A DNA stretch of 64,000 nt from Ailurus styani. Taxonomy: Eukaryota; Chordata; Mammalia; Carnivora; Ailuridae. Shown here piece by piece: positions 54,698-64,000 of this stretch. A program made the translations under genes and the position numbers. The stretch is from positions 445,805 through 509,804 of the forward strand of contig LNAC01000278.1 of assembly GCA_002007465.1 (NCBI GenBank), written 5' to 3'. The notes beneath the pieces are model-generated. The model had not been told where the DNA came from and ran no database searches. It was given only the letters and a program-made list of their open reading frames with translations. Positions within the stretch are counted from its first letter, which is position 1. Every line of letters begins with the position of its first letter.

Positions 54698-57600
54698 GGA
54701 GTCTCAATATCACCTAACAGGCTGCAGGGGAAGGACGCTGGGACAGAGTGGGAGGTGACGGAAAGTGCAGGGGAAACCCGCAGATCTCACCTGGCCAGGC
54801 CCGATTAACCAGACCTTGAGAGGCAGCAGGCTGAACGCCCCCAGTCCCTACATTGTCCATCACAGCCATCCAGAGCTGTCACTTCCACGATGCCGCCTCC
54901 CCGGTGCAATGGCCCTGTTAGGTACGCATTATGTTCCCCGATTTACAGATTACAAGAGCTGAGGCTTAGAGTGGGAGGAGGGTCTTGATCACAGCAGAAC
55001 TTTGTGGAAAAATAATTTATTCCTAATGGAGCTCAACTGCTGGGCCTACTCTAGGTAAAGTCTGAAGTTGGTGGAGGTGTCCTGGTGAGTTCTGATCTCC
55101 CACTTAAGCCACATACGAACAGGAGTAAATACCCCTGAAACCACCCGACCTCCGGGGTGGGTGAATTGAAAAGAGCACTGTCCCTCCAGCAGTGGCACTT
55201 TACGGGAGCAATGAATATGGGTGACAATGTGGGACTCTCCCTTGGCTCCGTCCGTCACATTGGACAGGCCACCCACCTGCTGTGTAAGTGACAGAGGCTG
55301 ACACTTCTGCACACTGGGGACCAGGATTTGAAAAGAGCCCCCCTGGAGAAACCGAGAAGCACACCGGGGCTTCCCTCTAGGCTCTCTCTCTGCTCCCTCC
55401 CTTGCAACCTTCACTCTCCCCCACTGCACTGATCATAAAGGAGGCCAAGCCTGAGGCACAAGCCTGCCCTCCCGTTCCTACAGAAACCCCTATCCCATGT
55501 GCCCTGGCCCGGCCCCCCCAGACCTCCCTCACTGACATGATTTATTGCTTTCATTAAACAGGATGTTCAGCCCAATTCAACGGATTTCATGTCTTCCCTA
55601 TGAGGAAACCCCCTTAGGAAGCAAGCTGACATGGTGTCTGAAAGAAGAAAGACGCTATGAACGAAAGCAATTCGCTCAAACTCTGCATTCTACCTTTCCC
55701 CTCCCGGGCCTTCTCTAACTTGACTGAGCTGGGCCAAGACCCAGAGGCGTTTCTTTTTAACTTAATTATTTCCAGGGAACCATAGCTAGAAATCAGGCAC
55801 ACACATGTCTGCCCTACACGGCAGGTACATTCTTGTTGGTCGGCTGGGGTCTCGGGGGGTCAGAGGTCTTATGGGTGACGGCAACCCTCTTCCCCACACA
55901 CAGGCCCTTTCAGACAGCCAGGTGGAGCCCACTGTGGGGGCCGAAGCAGACTCTCCACATCACCTGCTGGTAGTCAGGAGACGGCATGTGGGGCAGAGGA
56001 GGGATGCGTCCGGCTTGGCCATGCTGCCCGGGGCTGGCAGTCGGATTCTGTCTCTGCCTCCAAGGACTTAGGCACTTTGATGACAGATTATTTCGCCCTG
56101 CCCCAAATGATCAGAGCCTTTGTCAACAGCATCAGCGTGGGGAGCCGGGTGGCCCTCGGCTCAGTTGTTGCCAGAAGTGCTTCGTCATAGGCTTTCTCTG
56201 GTTATTCACAAATTACCACACACGGTCTTCTTGGGCTAGAATCTTCCATGCGAATTAAAGGTGCGTGATAAAGATGCATTCATCTCCCACCCCCCCATCT
56301 CTTCTCCCTTCTGAGTCTCCCACAGCCCTAGAACCATCAAATAAACATTCCATAGTCTCTTACTACTTGATGGACAGAGAAAAAGTCCTGGGTTCTCGCA
56401 TTGTCTCTTCCAGGTGTTTATAACTATGTGTTGCCTTACTCACTTGTTTGTTGGTTTCCCACCTAAAAAATGAGCCCATTCACAAATTTTATGCCTGGGG
56501 GCATATTTCTGAGGGTATGTGAAAATATAAGTGAAAGGATCTAGAACTCCTCAGAAGGTAGAAGCTTTTATTCACTCGTCCACACTAATTGGGTGACCCC
56601 AGAGGCCGCTGAGAGGGATTTGGAGTGACCGAAGTCTACAACTATAATGATATTTCAACAAAGTTCTGATGCTCTCCTCAGGTTCTGTGAGTCAGCCCTC
56701 GGATTTGTAAGTGTGTGGGGTAGGAGGATACGGACAGCCCCCAGCTTGCTCAGTCTCCCAGGACAGGCACGGAAGGCTCCGTCACCAGGAGGTCACAGTG
56801 CCACAGGAGCCTAGGCCGGGGGGTCATTCCTGTCCCAGAGCTGGGAAGGGAGGTTCCTGGGCTCAGGCTCAGTCCAGGTCTCCCCTCCCGATGCATACAC
56901 TCCCTCACGCTTTGTCGGGGCGCCTTTTGTGGCGAACGTGTACAAACACTAGATGTAAAGTTTGAGACTTTCCGTGTTCTTAATCCCTGAAGAAGGAGAA
57001 CTGCATGGGTAGTTTCAAATCTTAAAAAGAACACTAATACCTTTTGCTCAACACAGCAACTCTCTCAGAGCAACAGAAAGGGAGGGGCCGTTATTAAATT
57101 GGTTCCCCCACATCCCGCAGGCTCCCTCAGGGGACACAGGGTTGGCCTCGCACATGCACCTATAAATATACTCGAGGCGCTCCAGGCTCAGAAACCTGAA
57201 TCTGCACCCTCCCACTCGGCGCCACTCCTTAGTTTCCAATTTCTTTTTCTTTGTTCTTCCCTTCCCCGCCAAGCTTCTCGAAAGGGTCGTCCACACTGTC
57301 TTCGCTAACACAACACACACTCCCATTTGCCCTTGAAAACGCTCTCCCCCGGCCACTGGCTGCCTCCCAGTCGTCCAACGCAATGGCTGTTCAGTCCCGC
57401 TCACAGCCCTTTCTTCCCGAAGCTTCTGCAACACTGCACCCTCTTACTTTTCTCAATCTCCTTTTTTGATTCTTCCTTCTTGGTTTCCCTCCCTCTTTAC
57501 CTCTTCTTCTTTAAATAATGGCTTTCCGCAGGCATGTGACCTGAGCTCTGGCAAATGGATGCACCTAGAACCCACCTTTGAGAGGGGAGCCAGGCCCAGA

Positions 57601-57895
57601 AATTCATGCGCTGGTGGGCCCCATTCTGGTGAGGACAGACGCTGCTGTGTCCAGGTCCTAGAGGCCGTGCCCAGGGTCCAAGCTGTGGTCCCCTGCCCAG
57701 TGTTGAATGGTCAGCGTGGGGGGCCACTCTCTGCTTTCCACAACAATCTTTCTCTTGAGTAACAGTCATTACATCATCGCAGGTGCCGAACTTGCCATCA
57801 TCTTCACCCTGTGTCTTGACTGAGCCTCCTAAAAACCCCTTGTTTTTTTCTCCGGCTGTGGCCCAGAACTACCACATTAGCATAGGATCTCATTA
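54698..57895. other. Unique sequence, about 3.2 kb
   Basis: No confident repeat except a short reversed MIR core at 54905-54985 ('tttacagattacaagagctgaggcttagag'). No frame here looks coding. Confidence 0.4.
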
Positions 57896-57899
57896 GCTC

Positions 57900-58210
57900 T
57901 CACCTGCACCATGAAAACAGCCTCCAAATGAGTTTCCCTGCCTCTTGCCTCATCCCTTCCAATCAAATTTGCATGGCTGCCAGAGTGGTCTTTCCCAAAT
58001 ATAAGCTGAACTCTGTTGTGCACATGTTTAAAACCTTCTAGTAGCTCCCTACTGCTTTCAGGATAAAATCCACAGGACCTTCAGGTTTCATCCCTCACTG
58101 CCATCCCATAGACCCCATGCTCCAGCCATGCCCAGTCTCTGGGTTTCCTGCCTCTGCCATGCTGAGTTGTACCACGAGGCCTCTGCTCACTGCCATCCCA
58201 GAAGTCTCAC
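57900..58210 (+). repeat. L2 fragment
   Basis: L2-type 'ctgccagagtggtctttcccaaa', 'gctccctactgctttcaggataaaatcc' and 'gaccccatgctccagccatgcc' occur in consensus order. Confidence 0.75.
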
Positions 58211-58374
58211 CCACCCACCAGCTGTGATGACCCGTCAAATGCCTGGTGGTCACTGGAAGGCCCTCCTCACCTTAAAAGAAAAGCAAATGCCTGCTTCGCC
58301 GAGTCCTCTGTCCAGTGTCCCTGGAACAAAAGGAACTTGGGAACCTCTTTTCTTCCTCCCTTCCTAACTCACTC

Positions 58375-58490
58375 GTTCATTTCCCCAGCACATATTTACT
58401 GAACGGCCAGTCAATGTGAGCTACCTTGCTAGGTGCCAGGGTGGCACAGTAAACCATCCTATCCTCATGGAGCACAGGGCCAGCTGAACT
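58375..58490 (-). repeat. L2 3' end fragment
   Basis: Reversed L2: 'cactcgttcatttccccagcacatatttactgaacggcc', 'gctaggtgccagggtggcac'. Confidence 0.6.
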
Positions 58491-59104
58491 CCCACTGTCT
58501 CAGGCTAGCCTACTTGCCCGGGGCTTCTGCGCCATCTCCTGAATTCCCCTCCTGTCCCCCTCCTCACCCCAAATGGCCAGCTCCCACCTCCGTCTTTCCT
58601 CTCCGCTCACAGAGGGCAGCAGCCTAACTTCGTCTCCTTTCCTCCACCTGGCTTAATCTCCTTCATCTCTAACTCTGTCTTCCACCCATCTCTGAGAACC
58701 GCCTCCTTCTAGAGCCCTTCAGTGCTGTGCCCAACTCCATTCCTTGGACCAGATGCCTCGACTATTAATGCCACTCTAGGCTGACCTGGAGGTGGCCACA
58801 CTCAACCTCGTGACTTTAATTTTCGGCTCTTCTGTGTTGGGAAGAGTAGCCCCTTGGATCACCACTATTCTCAGCCTCCCATCTACACCCCACTGCTGTT
58901 CACTTCTCTCTTCACCGGGTCACTGCAGGTCTTGCTGGTTATAATTCAGCCTCCCCTTGTGGTTTCCATGTCTGGCAAATTGCACTCTTTCAGACTGTGC
59001 AAAAGTTGTCTCCTTTGAGAAGTCCCCACCTTGCCCCTACATCTCCTGCACATTGTCTTTGGGGCACGCTCATATGCTTATTAGGCCTAAGCCAATCCTA
59101 CTGT
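58491..59104. other. Unique pyrimidine-rich sequence
   Basis: No confident repeat; some parts may be eroded L2. Confidence 0.35.
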
Positions 59105-59205
59105 AATTCTGACTTCCTCACTCAACTGCAAACTCCAGGATCCTGGGTCTGTGTCTTAAAGCTTTCCTGTACCCTTGTGCCTGGCCCAGTATGTGACAGA
59201 GAGTA
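59105..59205 (+). repeat. L2 3' end fragment
   Basis: 'aactgcaaactccaggatcctgggtctgtgtctta' and 'cccttgtgcctggcccagtatgtgac' match the L2 terminus. Confidence 0.55.
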
Positions 59206-59780
59206 GAAGAGAATATATATATAAATGCAGTAAATATAAGGAGAAAATCCCAACCTCACACTGAATTCATGTCTCTAAATTAGATGACCTTCCCCATGTT
59301 CCCATGTCTACCAATGGCACATAAGTATTTATGCAAGGAGCAGGGAGAGCAAACAGCAATGCTAGTCTTCTCAGTCCTAGCTTCTAAACCTCATCCACCT
59401 TCCATTTCTCCTTTCCCCTTCCCTCAGTGGCAAATATTGAATAACTGGTTCTCTGGGACCAAAGCCTTGTTTTGTCATGTTGGCCATTTTTCCATGGTGT
59501 AAATATTCCCATCCTCACTGACGGCAGCCTGCCCACATGATGGCGCTAAACGTGGAGCTGGGAAGAGACATGCGTGGTGACTCACGCACACACAGGAGGC
59601 AGCACTGGGAGCCAGCTGCAGCCACCATGGCCTGCCCTCTTCACAGAGAATCACTTCCCAGTCCAACGAACCCTCCCTGAGTCCTCAACATCAGACTCTT
59701 CATCACTTCACGCCTTCTTCCTACATCACAACTTTTCCCCAGGTGAATCTGTCTTCCCAGTGGTATAGTTTCCCATTGCA
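59206..59780. other. Unique sequence
   Basis: No repeat or gene recognised. Confidence 0.4.
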
Positions 59781-59784
59781 CTGG

Positions 59785-60232
59785 TTTTCCTGTGGCTGTT
59801 GTAACAAATTGCCACAGACTTGGTGGCTTAAAACAACACAAATGTATTCTCTGGAGTACTGAAGGCCAGAAGTCTGAGATCGGTTTCATTGGTCTGAAAT
59901 CGAGGTGTTGGCAGGACCTTGTTCTTTCTGGGACAATCTGTTCCTTGCCTCTTCTGGCTACTGGTGATTGCCAGCATTCCTTGGCTTGTCGTTACACCAC
60001 TCCAATCACTGTGTCTCTGTGGTCACATTGCCTTTGCCTCTTCTGCCTGTGTCAAATCTCCACCTGCCTCTAATAGATACTTGTAATTATATTTAGGGCC
60101 CTCTCAGATAATATGGGATAATGTCCCCATGTCACAATCCTTAATCACATCCACAAAGACCCTTTTTCCCTATAAGGTAACCTAACAGGTTCCAGAGATC
60201 TTTGGAAGCCATTATTCAACATACTGCATTCA
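59785..60232 (-). mobile_element. MaLR/ERVL-like LTR relic
   Basis: Antisense relic: 'gctgttgtaacaaattgccacagacttggtggcttaaaac', 'gaaatcgaggtgttggcagg', 'gccagcattccttggcttg', 'cattattcaacatactgc'. No coding sequence. Confidence 0.7.
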
Positions 60233-60256
60233 TTATTTTTAAAATGGCTGGGCCTT

Positions 60257-61405
60257 AGGAATATGCACTGGGAAAAGACAGTCTCTTCAACAAATGGTGC
60301 TAGGTAAGCTGGATGGCTACATGCAAAAGAACAAAACTGGACCACTTTCTTACACCATACACAGCAAAAAGCTCAAAATGGGTAAGACACCTAAATGTGA
60401 GACCTGAAGTCATAAAAATCCTTGAAGAGAACACAGGCAGAAATGTCTCTATCATTGATCATAGCAATATTCTTCTAGGTATGTTTCCTAAGGCAAGGGA
60501 AACAAAGGCAAAAATAAACTATTGGGACTACATCAAAATGAAAAGCTTCTGTGGAGCAAAGGAAATGACCAACAAAACTAAAAGACAACCTACCGAATGG
60601 GAGAAGATACTGCAAATGATGTATCCTGTCAAGGGTTAGTATCCAAAATACATAAAGAACTTCTACAACTTAACACCAAAAAAAGAAATAACCAATTTAA
60701 AAATGGGCAGAAGACATGAACAGACATTTCTCCATAGAAGACATCCAAATGGTCAACAGACACATGAAAAGATGCTCAGCATCACTCATTACCAGGGAAA
60801 TACAATTCAAAACCACAATGAGATATCACCTCACACCTATCAGAATGGCTAACATCAACAACACAAGAAACAACAGGTATTGGCAAGAATGTGGAGAAAA
60901 AGGAACCCTTGTGCACTGTTGGTAAGAATGTAAACTGGTGCAGCCCTTTTGGAAAACAGCCCCAATGTCACCGACAGCTGAATGCAACAGAAGATGTGGT
61001 GTGTATATACAATGGACTATGACTCAACCATAAAAAGAATGAGATCTTGCCATTTGTAACAACATGGATGGATTGCAAGGATATAAGTCTAAGTGAAATA
61101 AATCAAAGACAAATACCATACGATTTCACTCATATGTGGAATTTAAGAACCAAAACAAATGAACAAAGGGAAAAAAGAGAGAGAGAGAGAGACGAACCAA
61201 AAAAATAGACCTTCAGCTATAGAGAACAGACTGGTGGTTACCAGAGGGGAGTTGGGGGTGGGGGGGATGGGTGAAACAGGTGAAGGAGATTAAGAGTACA
61301 CTTATCACAATGAAAACTGATAATACATGGAATTGTTAAATCACAATATTGTACACCTGAAACTAATAAACACTGTATATGAACTATGCTGGAACTTAAA
61401 GAAAA
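60257..61405 (+). mobile_element. L1 3' end with internal deletion
   Basis: About 1.15 kb of L1 from late ORF2 to the A-rich tail: 'ggaaaagacagtctcttcaac', 'caaactggtgcagcc'-type text, 'ttgtacacctgaaactaata'. The ORF2 3' part joins 'ttttggaaaacag' to 'cccaatgtcaccgacagctg', skipping about 165 bases present in the copy at 13291. Confidence 0.93.
60313..60925 (+). pseudogene. L1 ORF2p remnant, frameshifted
   Basis: Two open segments in different frames (60313-60639 and 60716-60925) encode consecutive parts of the ORF2p C-terminal region. The first has KINYWDYIKMKSFCGAKEM and RQPTEWEKI; the second has [11 protein letters not shown] and [15 protein letters not shown]. They are separated by a stop and a frame change, and the second ends just before the internal deletion. 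The reverse-transcriptase core and endonuclease are missing, so this is a dead fragment. Confidence 0.88.
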
Positions 61406-61415
61406 AAAAAAGACA

Positions 61416-61608
61416 GGGGCGCCTGGGTGGCTCAGTTGGTTAAGCAGCTGCCTTCGGCTCAGGTCATGATCTCAGGGTCCTGGGATTGAGCCCCGCATCG
61501 GGCTTCCTGCTCAATAGGGAGCCTGCTTCTCCCTCTCCCTCTGCCCCTCCCCCATGCTCACTTGTGCACTCCCTCCCTCCCTCTCTGTCTTAAATAAATA
61601 TTAAAAAA
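61416..61608 (+). mobile_element. CAN-SINE next to the L1 tail
   Basis: A full-length near-consensus older-type copy ('ggggcgcctgggtggctcag', 'ggttaagcagctgcc'). It starts ten or so bases after the L1 A-rich tail, a common landing site, and its own tail turns into (AAG)n. Confidence 0.93.
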
Positions 61609-61619
61609 AGAAGAAGAAG

Positions 61620-62928
61620 AAAACATCAAACAAATGCCTAGGCCTTCCCCTATCAGTGTTGCCCACAGTGCTGACTGAGCCAGAATGGAGAGCAAGCCTC
61701 AGCTTTCGCTCTCACTGGTGTGCCTGTGCATTCTCCTGTGCTTTCTTCCACTTGCCTGGCCTTTTCCAGTCTGTTTGGTGTTCACCTCTGATGACCTCTC
61801 AGCCATTAATAATCTTAATTTCCCGATGACAGTCTTTTGACTCACAGTAAATAGCAAGTTAGCTTTCCAAAGAAAAACAAATGTGGAGTTATTTTAATGG
61901 TTAGATGACCCACTGAATATTAGCTTGTGAGTGTGCTGTGTTTACACTGGAGTGTGTGTGTGTGTGTGTGTGTGGCCTATGTCCTTTATCAGAACAGTTC
62001 TATAGAATGTGGAGAAGATAAAGGCTTGGCTCAATCAATCCCAAGGAAATGTTAATCAATGACAATAAATTATGTCAGGAACATATCTCTTTGGGGACTA
62101 GATATAATGATTTCATAGGATGCTCACTCATAAATGTTCTAGAATGTGTCGTGACTAAAGTAATAGAAAACAAAATAGGTTAGTGGAACCTCCAAAGTGG
62201 ACATTTCAACAATAGAAAACCAAAAATTTCTAAAATCAGATTCTTTAACAGTGCCTAGGAAACTATGTGATATAGGTTGGCCACACTTTAAGAAAATCCA
62301 ATTTATAGAAACCCAGAATTATAAGAATGGAATTAGGAAGTACATTTTCACAGGAGTCTTTTACCGGGTTCATTCTTATAAAACTCCTGAGTCAATTAAA
62401 ACAGACCATGCAAAAATGTTTAATTTCCATTCACCAAATCAGGACCACAAGTACTGAGCAAAGTAAATTGCACCTGCACAAACGGACCATTTTATAATCA
62501 TGAAAATCTTCGTTCTTGGCATTTACTTGCGCAGCGAGTCATCTGCTTGAAGGTGATCTTGATTTTTTGCTTCTCCCACTTTAGCTGAAATGTTTCAGCT
62601 TGAAGATATGTAATAAATGGGGTTTGCTTATCTTAAAACGAGACACCAGAATTTGTCTCAATTGAAAGAATTTGTACTCCAATTGAGTAAAGATTGTTCT
62701 TTCAACTCTCCTTTGATGCTTGGCACTGAAACAAGGAATCTAAAATTAGCTGCTTTCAGAATCCAGGTGTGGGCTAAGTGGAAGCAATTCAGTTCACCCC
62801 AGGAAGTCACAGAAATTGTTGCAATAGCACATAGAGGTCTGGTCAAACTGCTTCCTTCACTAAAGCCAACTTTTCAGGATTCCTCCCTCTGCAAGGAACA
62901 GAAAACCACATTGTAGAGCTGAAAGGGG
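61620..62928. other. Unique sequence with TG array
   Basis: No repeat recognised except (TG)n at 61952-61974. The block 62160-62800 is AT-rich, repeat-free and rich in TAAT and CAATT cores; possibly a conserved non-coding element. Confidence 0.4.
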
Positions 62929-62929
62929 C

Positions 62930-63050
62930 CAGAAAGAGTGTCTCATATAATAAATGACTGGCCTCTCTGAGACTATTCTCGTATCTGTGAAATGGGGTCA
63001 TAGTACTTGCCAGCCCACTTCTCAAAGGTACTGAGAAGATTAAGTGAGTG
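62930..63050 (+). repeat. MIR relic, ended by a SINE
   Basis: Sense MIR: 'actggcctctctgagactattctcgtatctgtgaaatgggg', then 'gaagattaagtgagtg', where the SINE inserted. Confidence 0.7.
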
Positions 63051-63051
63051 G

Positions 63052-63257
63052 CTTTTTTTTTAAAGATTTATTATTTATTTTGAGAGAGAGAGCACATGTG
63101 TGTGTAAGTGGGAGGAGGGTCAGAGGGAGAGAATCTTCAGGCAGACTCCCCTCTGAGTGTGGATCCTGACAGGGGGCTCAGTCCCACAACCCATGAGACT
63201 CATGACCTGAGCTGAAAAAAGTCAGATGCTTAACTGACTGAGCCAGCCAAGCACCCC
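63052..63257 (-). mobile_element. CAN-SINE with 11-bp duplication
   Basis: A reverse copy ending 'gagccagccaagcacccc', flanked by taagtgagtgg at 63041-63051 (the last base shifted by the T tract) and 63258-63268. Confidence 0.92.
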
Positions 63258-63324
63258 TAAGTGAGTGGGTTTTTTTGAACTATATGCATAAGTCATGCTT
63301 TATTCTTTTCTATAGTCATTTTGG

Positions 63325-63850
63325 TGGTTTTAAATCATGTCTACACATTCTTTAATACTCCTCCCATCCATAAATCCCTTCCTTCTGACTATAGGCAGAC
63401 AACCTTAGAGGCTTGCTTGTAACCAATAGAATATAGCCTGCTTCTGAGGCCCGGTCAGAAAAGGCAACTCTGCTTCCACCCGGTTCTCCTGGGACACTCA
63501 CTGCGGGAGAAGCTGGGTACCATATTACAAGTCCAGCTACCCTGAGACCATCATGCTGGAGGGGAGCCACATGCTGGCAGTCCCAATCTTCAAGTCCTCC
63601 CTAAGCCCAGGCACTCTATAGACATGTGAGGGAGTGAGCCTCAGATGATTCTAGCCTTCAGCCCCTGAGACACCCCAGGTTTCAAATTTTCCCAGCTGAT
63701 GTTCCAGACATCATGCAACAAGGATGAGCCCTCCTTGTGCTCTTTCTGAATTCCCAACCCAGAGAATCCATGAGCATAAGAAAATGGTTGGTTTTGTTTT
63801 GCAACTAAATCCGTTCTATTTGTTACACAGCAATGATAAAACGAACCGCC
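63325..63850 (+). mobile_element. MaLR/ERVL-like LTR relic, sense
   Basis: 'tttaaatcatgtctacacattctttaatactcctcccatc', 'ggcttgcttgtaaccaatagaatatagc' and the end 'ctatttgttacacagcaatgataa' form the sense version of the relics at 25722 and 52312. It contains no viral coding sequence. Confidence 0.68.
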
Positions 63851-63859
63851 ATCCCAGGT

Positions 63860-64000
63860 AACAATAATCATAGCAACCACAGGAATACCACCAAGCACTG
63901 CACAGGCTCTGGGCCAGGTACACTGGCAAGCACGGCCCACGTTCCCCTTTCTTCATCCTGACCAGAACTCGGTGAGGAAGGCGAGACTTTCCCATCTCAT
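63860..64000 (-). repeat. MIR relic cut by window end
   Basis: Reversed MIR 'caataatcatagcaacc', 'gaactcggtgaggaaggcgagactttcccatc' runs off the window edge. Confidence 0.6.

Overview
This window is nuclear DNA of a carnivoran mammal. The signature is the CAN-SINE, a tRNA-Lys-derived retroposon confined to Carnivora. It appears at least 26 times, on both strands, often with perfect target-site duplications. Five copies carry a head reading 'agtgggttaa(a)gcctctgcc' and a 3' part reading 'tgcctgcctctctgcctacttgtgatc'. I associate that type with mustelids (mink, ferret, marten, otter). The carnivoran call is firm; the mustelid call is a moderate-confidence inference from memory of the subfamily.

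I see no confident protein-coding gene, no rRNA, snRNA or functional tRNA gene, no CpG-island promoter and no CRISPR array. The window reads as intergenic or deep-intronic sequence. The open frames are mostly short, often begin at GTG or TTG, and many lie across repeats. The only one that resembles a real exon is a 350-base minus-strand stretch at 22579-22928. It has an AG acceptor, a strong GTGAGT donor and a hydrophobic first third. It is a weak candidate.

Layout. 1-3.1 kb: ancient repeats (MIR, L2, a Tigger2/MER28-type DNA transposon, an antisense L1M piece). 3.1-7.2 kb: a SINE-rich block, including two SINEs inserted one after the other at the same target, an L1M fragment split by a SINE, and a 44-bp tandem duplication around the only N I noticed. 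7.2-12.9 kb: mostly unique sequence with MIR, L2 and MER5A relics. 12.9-14 kb: an older SINE with a GGAA microsatellite, then a 650-bp 5'-truncated L1 with clean target-site duplications. 14-25.5 kb: unique sequence with scattered MIR, L1M and SINE copies. 25.5-32.5 kb: a graveyard of LTR relics nested with L2, MIR and a hAT-type element. 32.5-45.9 kb: largely unique. 46-47.5 kb: a SINE cluster. 47.5-60 kb: mostly unique with MIR, L2 and LTR relics. 60.2-61.6 kb: an internally deleted L1 followed by a SINE. 61.6-64 kb: unique sequence, a MIR split by a SINE, another LTR relic and a MIR cut by the window edge.

No genes work together here. What the window records is layered transposition. MIR, L2, MER5 and Tigger relics are oldest, L1M and MaLR/ERVL-type LTRs are intermediate, and CAN-SINEs mobilised by L1 are youngest. 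I did not find an undescribed biological system. The best leads are the candidate exon, several repeat-free blocks that might be conserved non-coding elements, and lineage-informative SINE insertions. All family names come from recognising consensus sequences by eye. Boundaries of MIR, L2, L1M and LTR relics are approximate to tens of bases; SINE boundaries with quoted duplications are exact.
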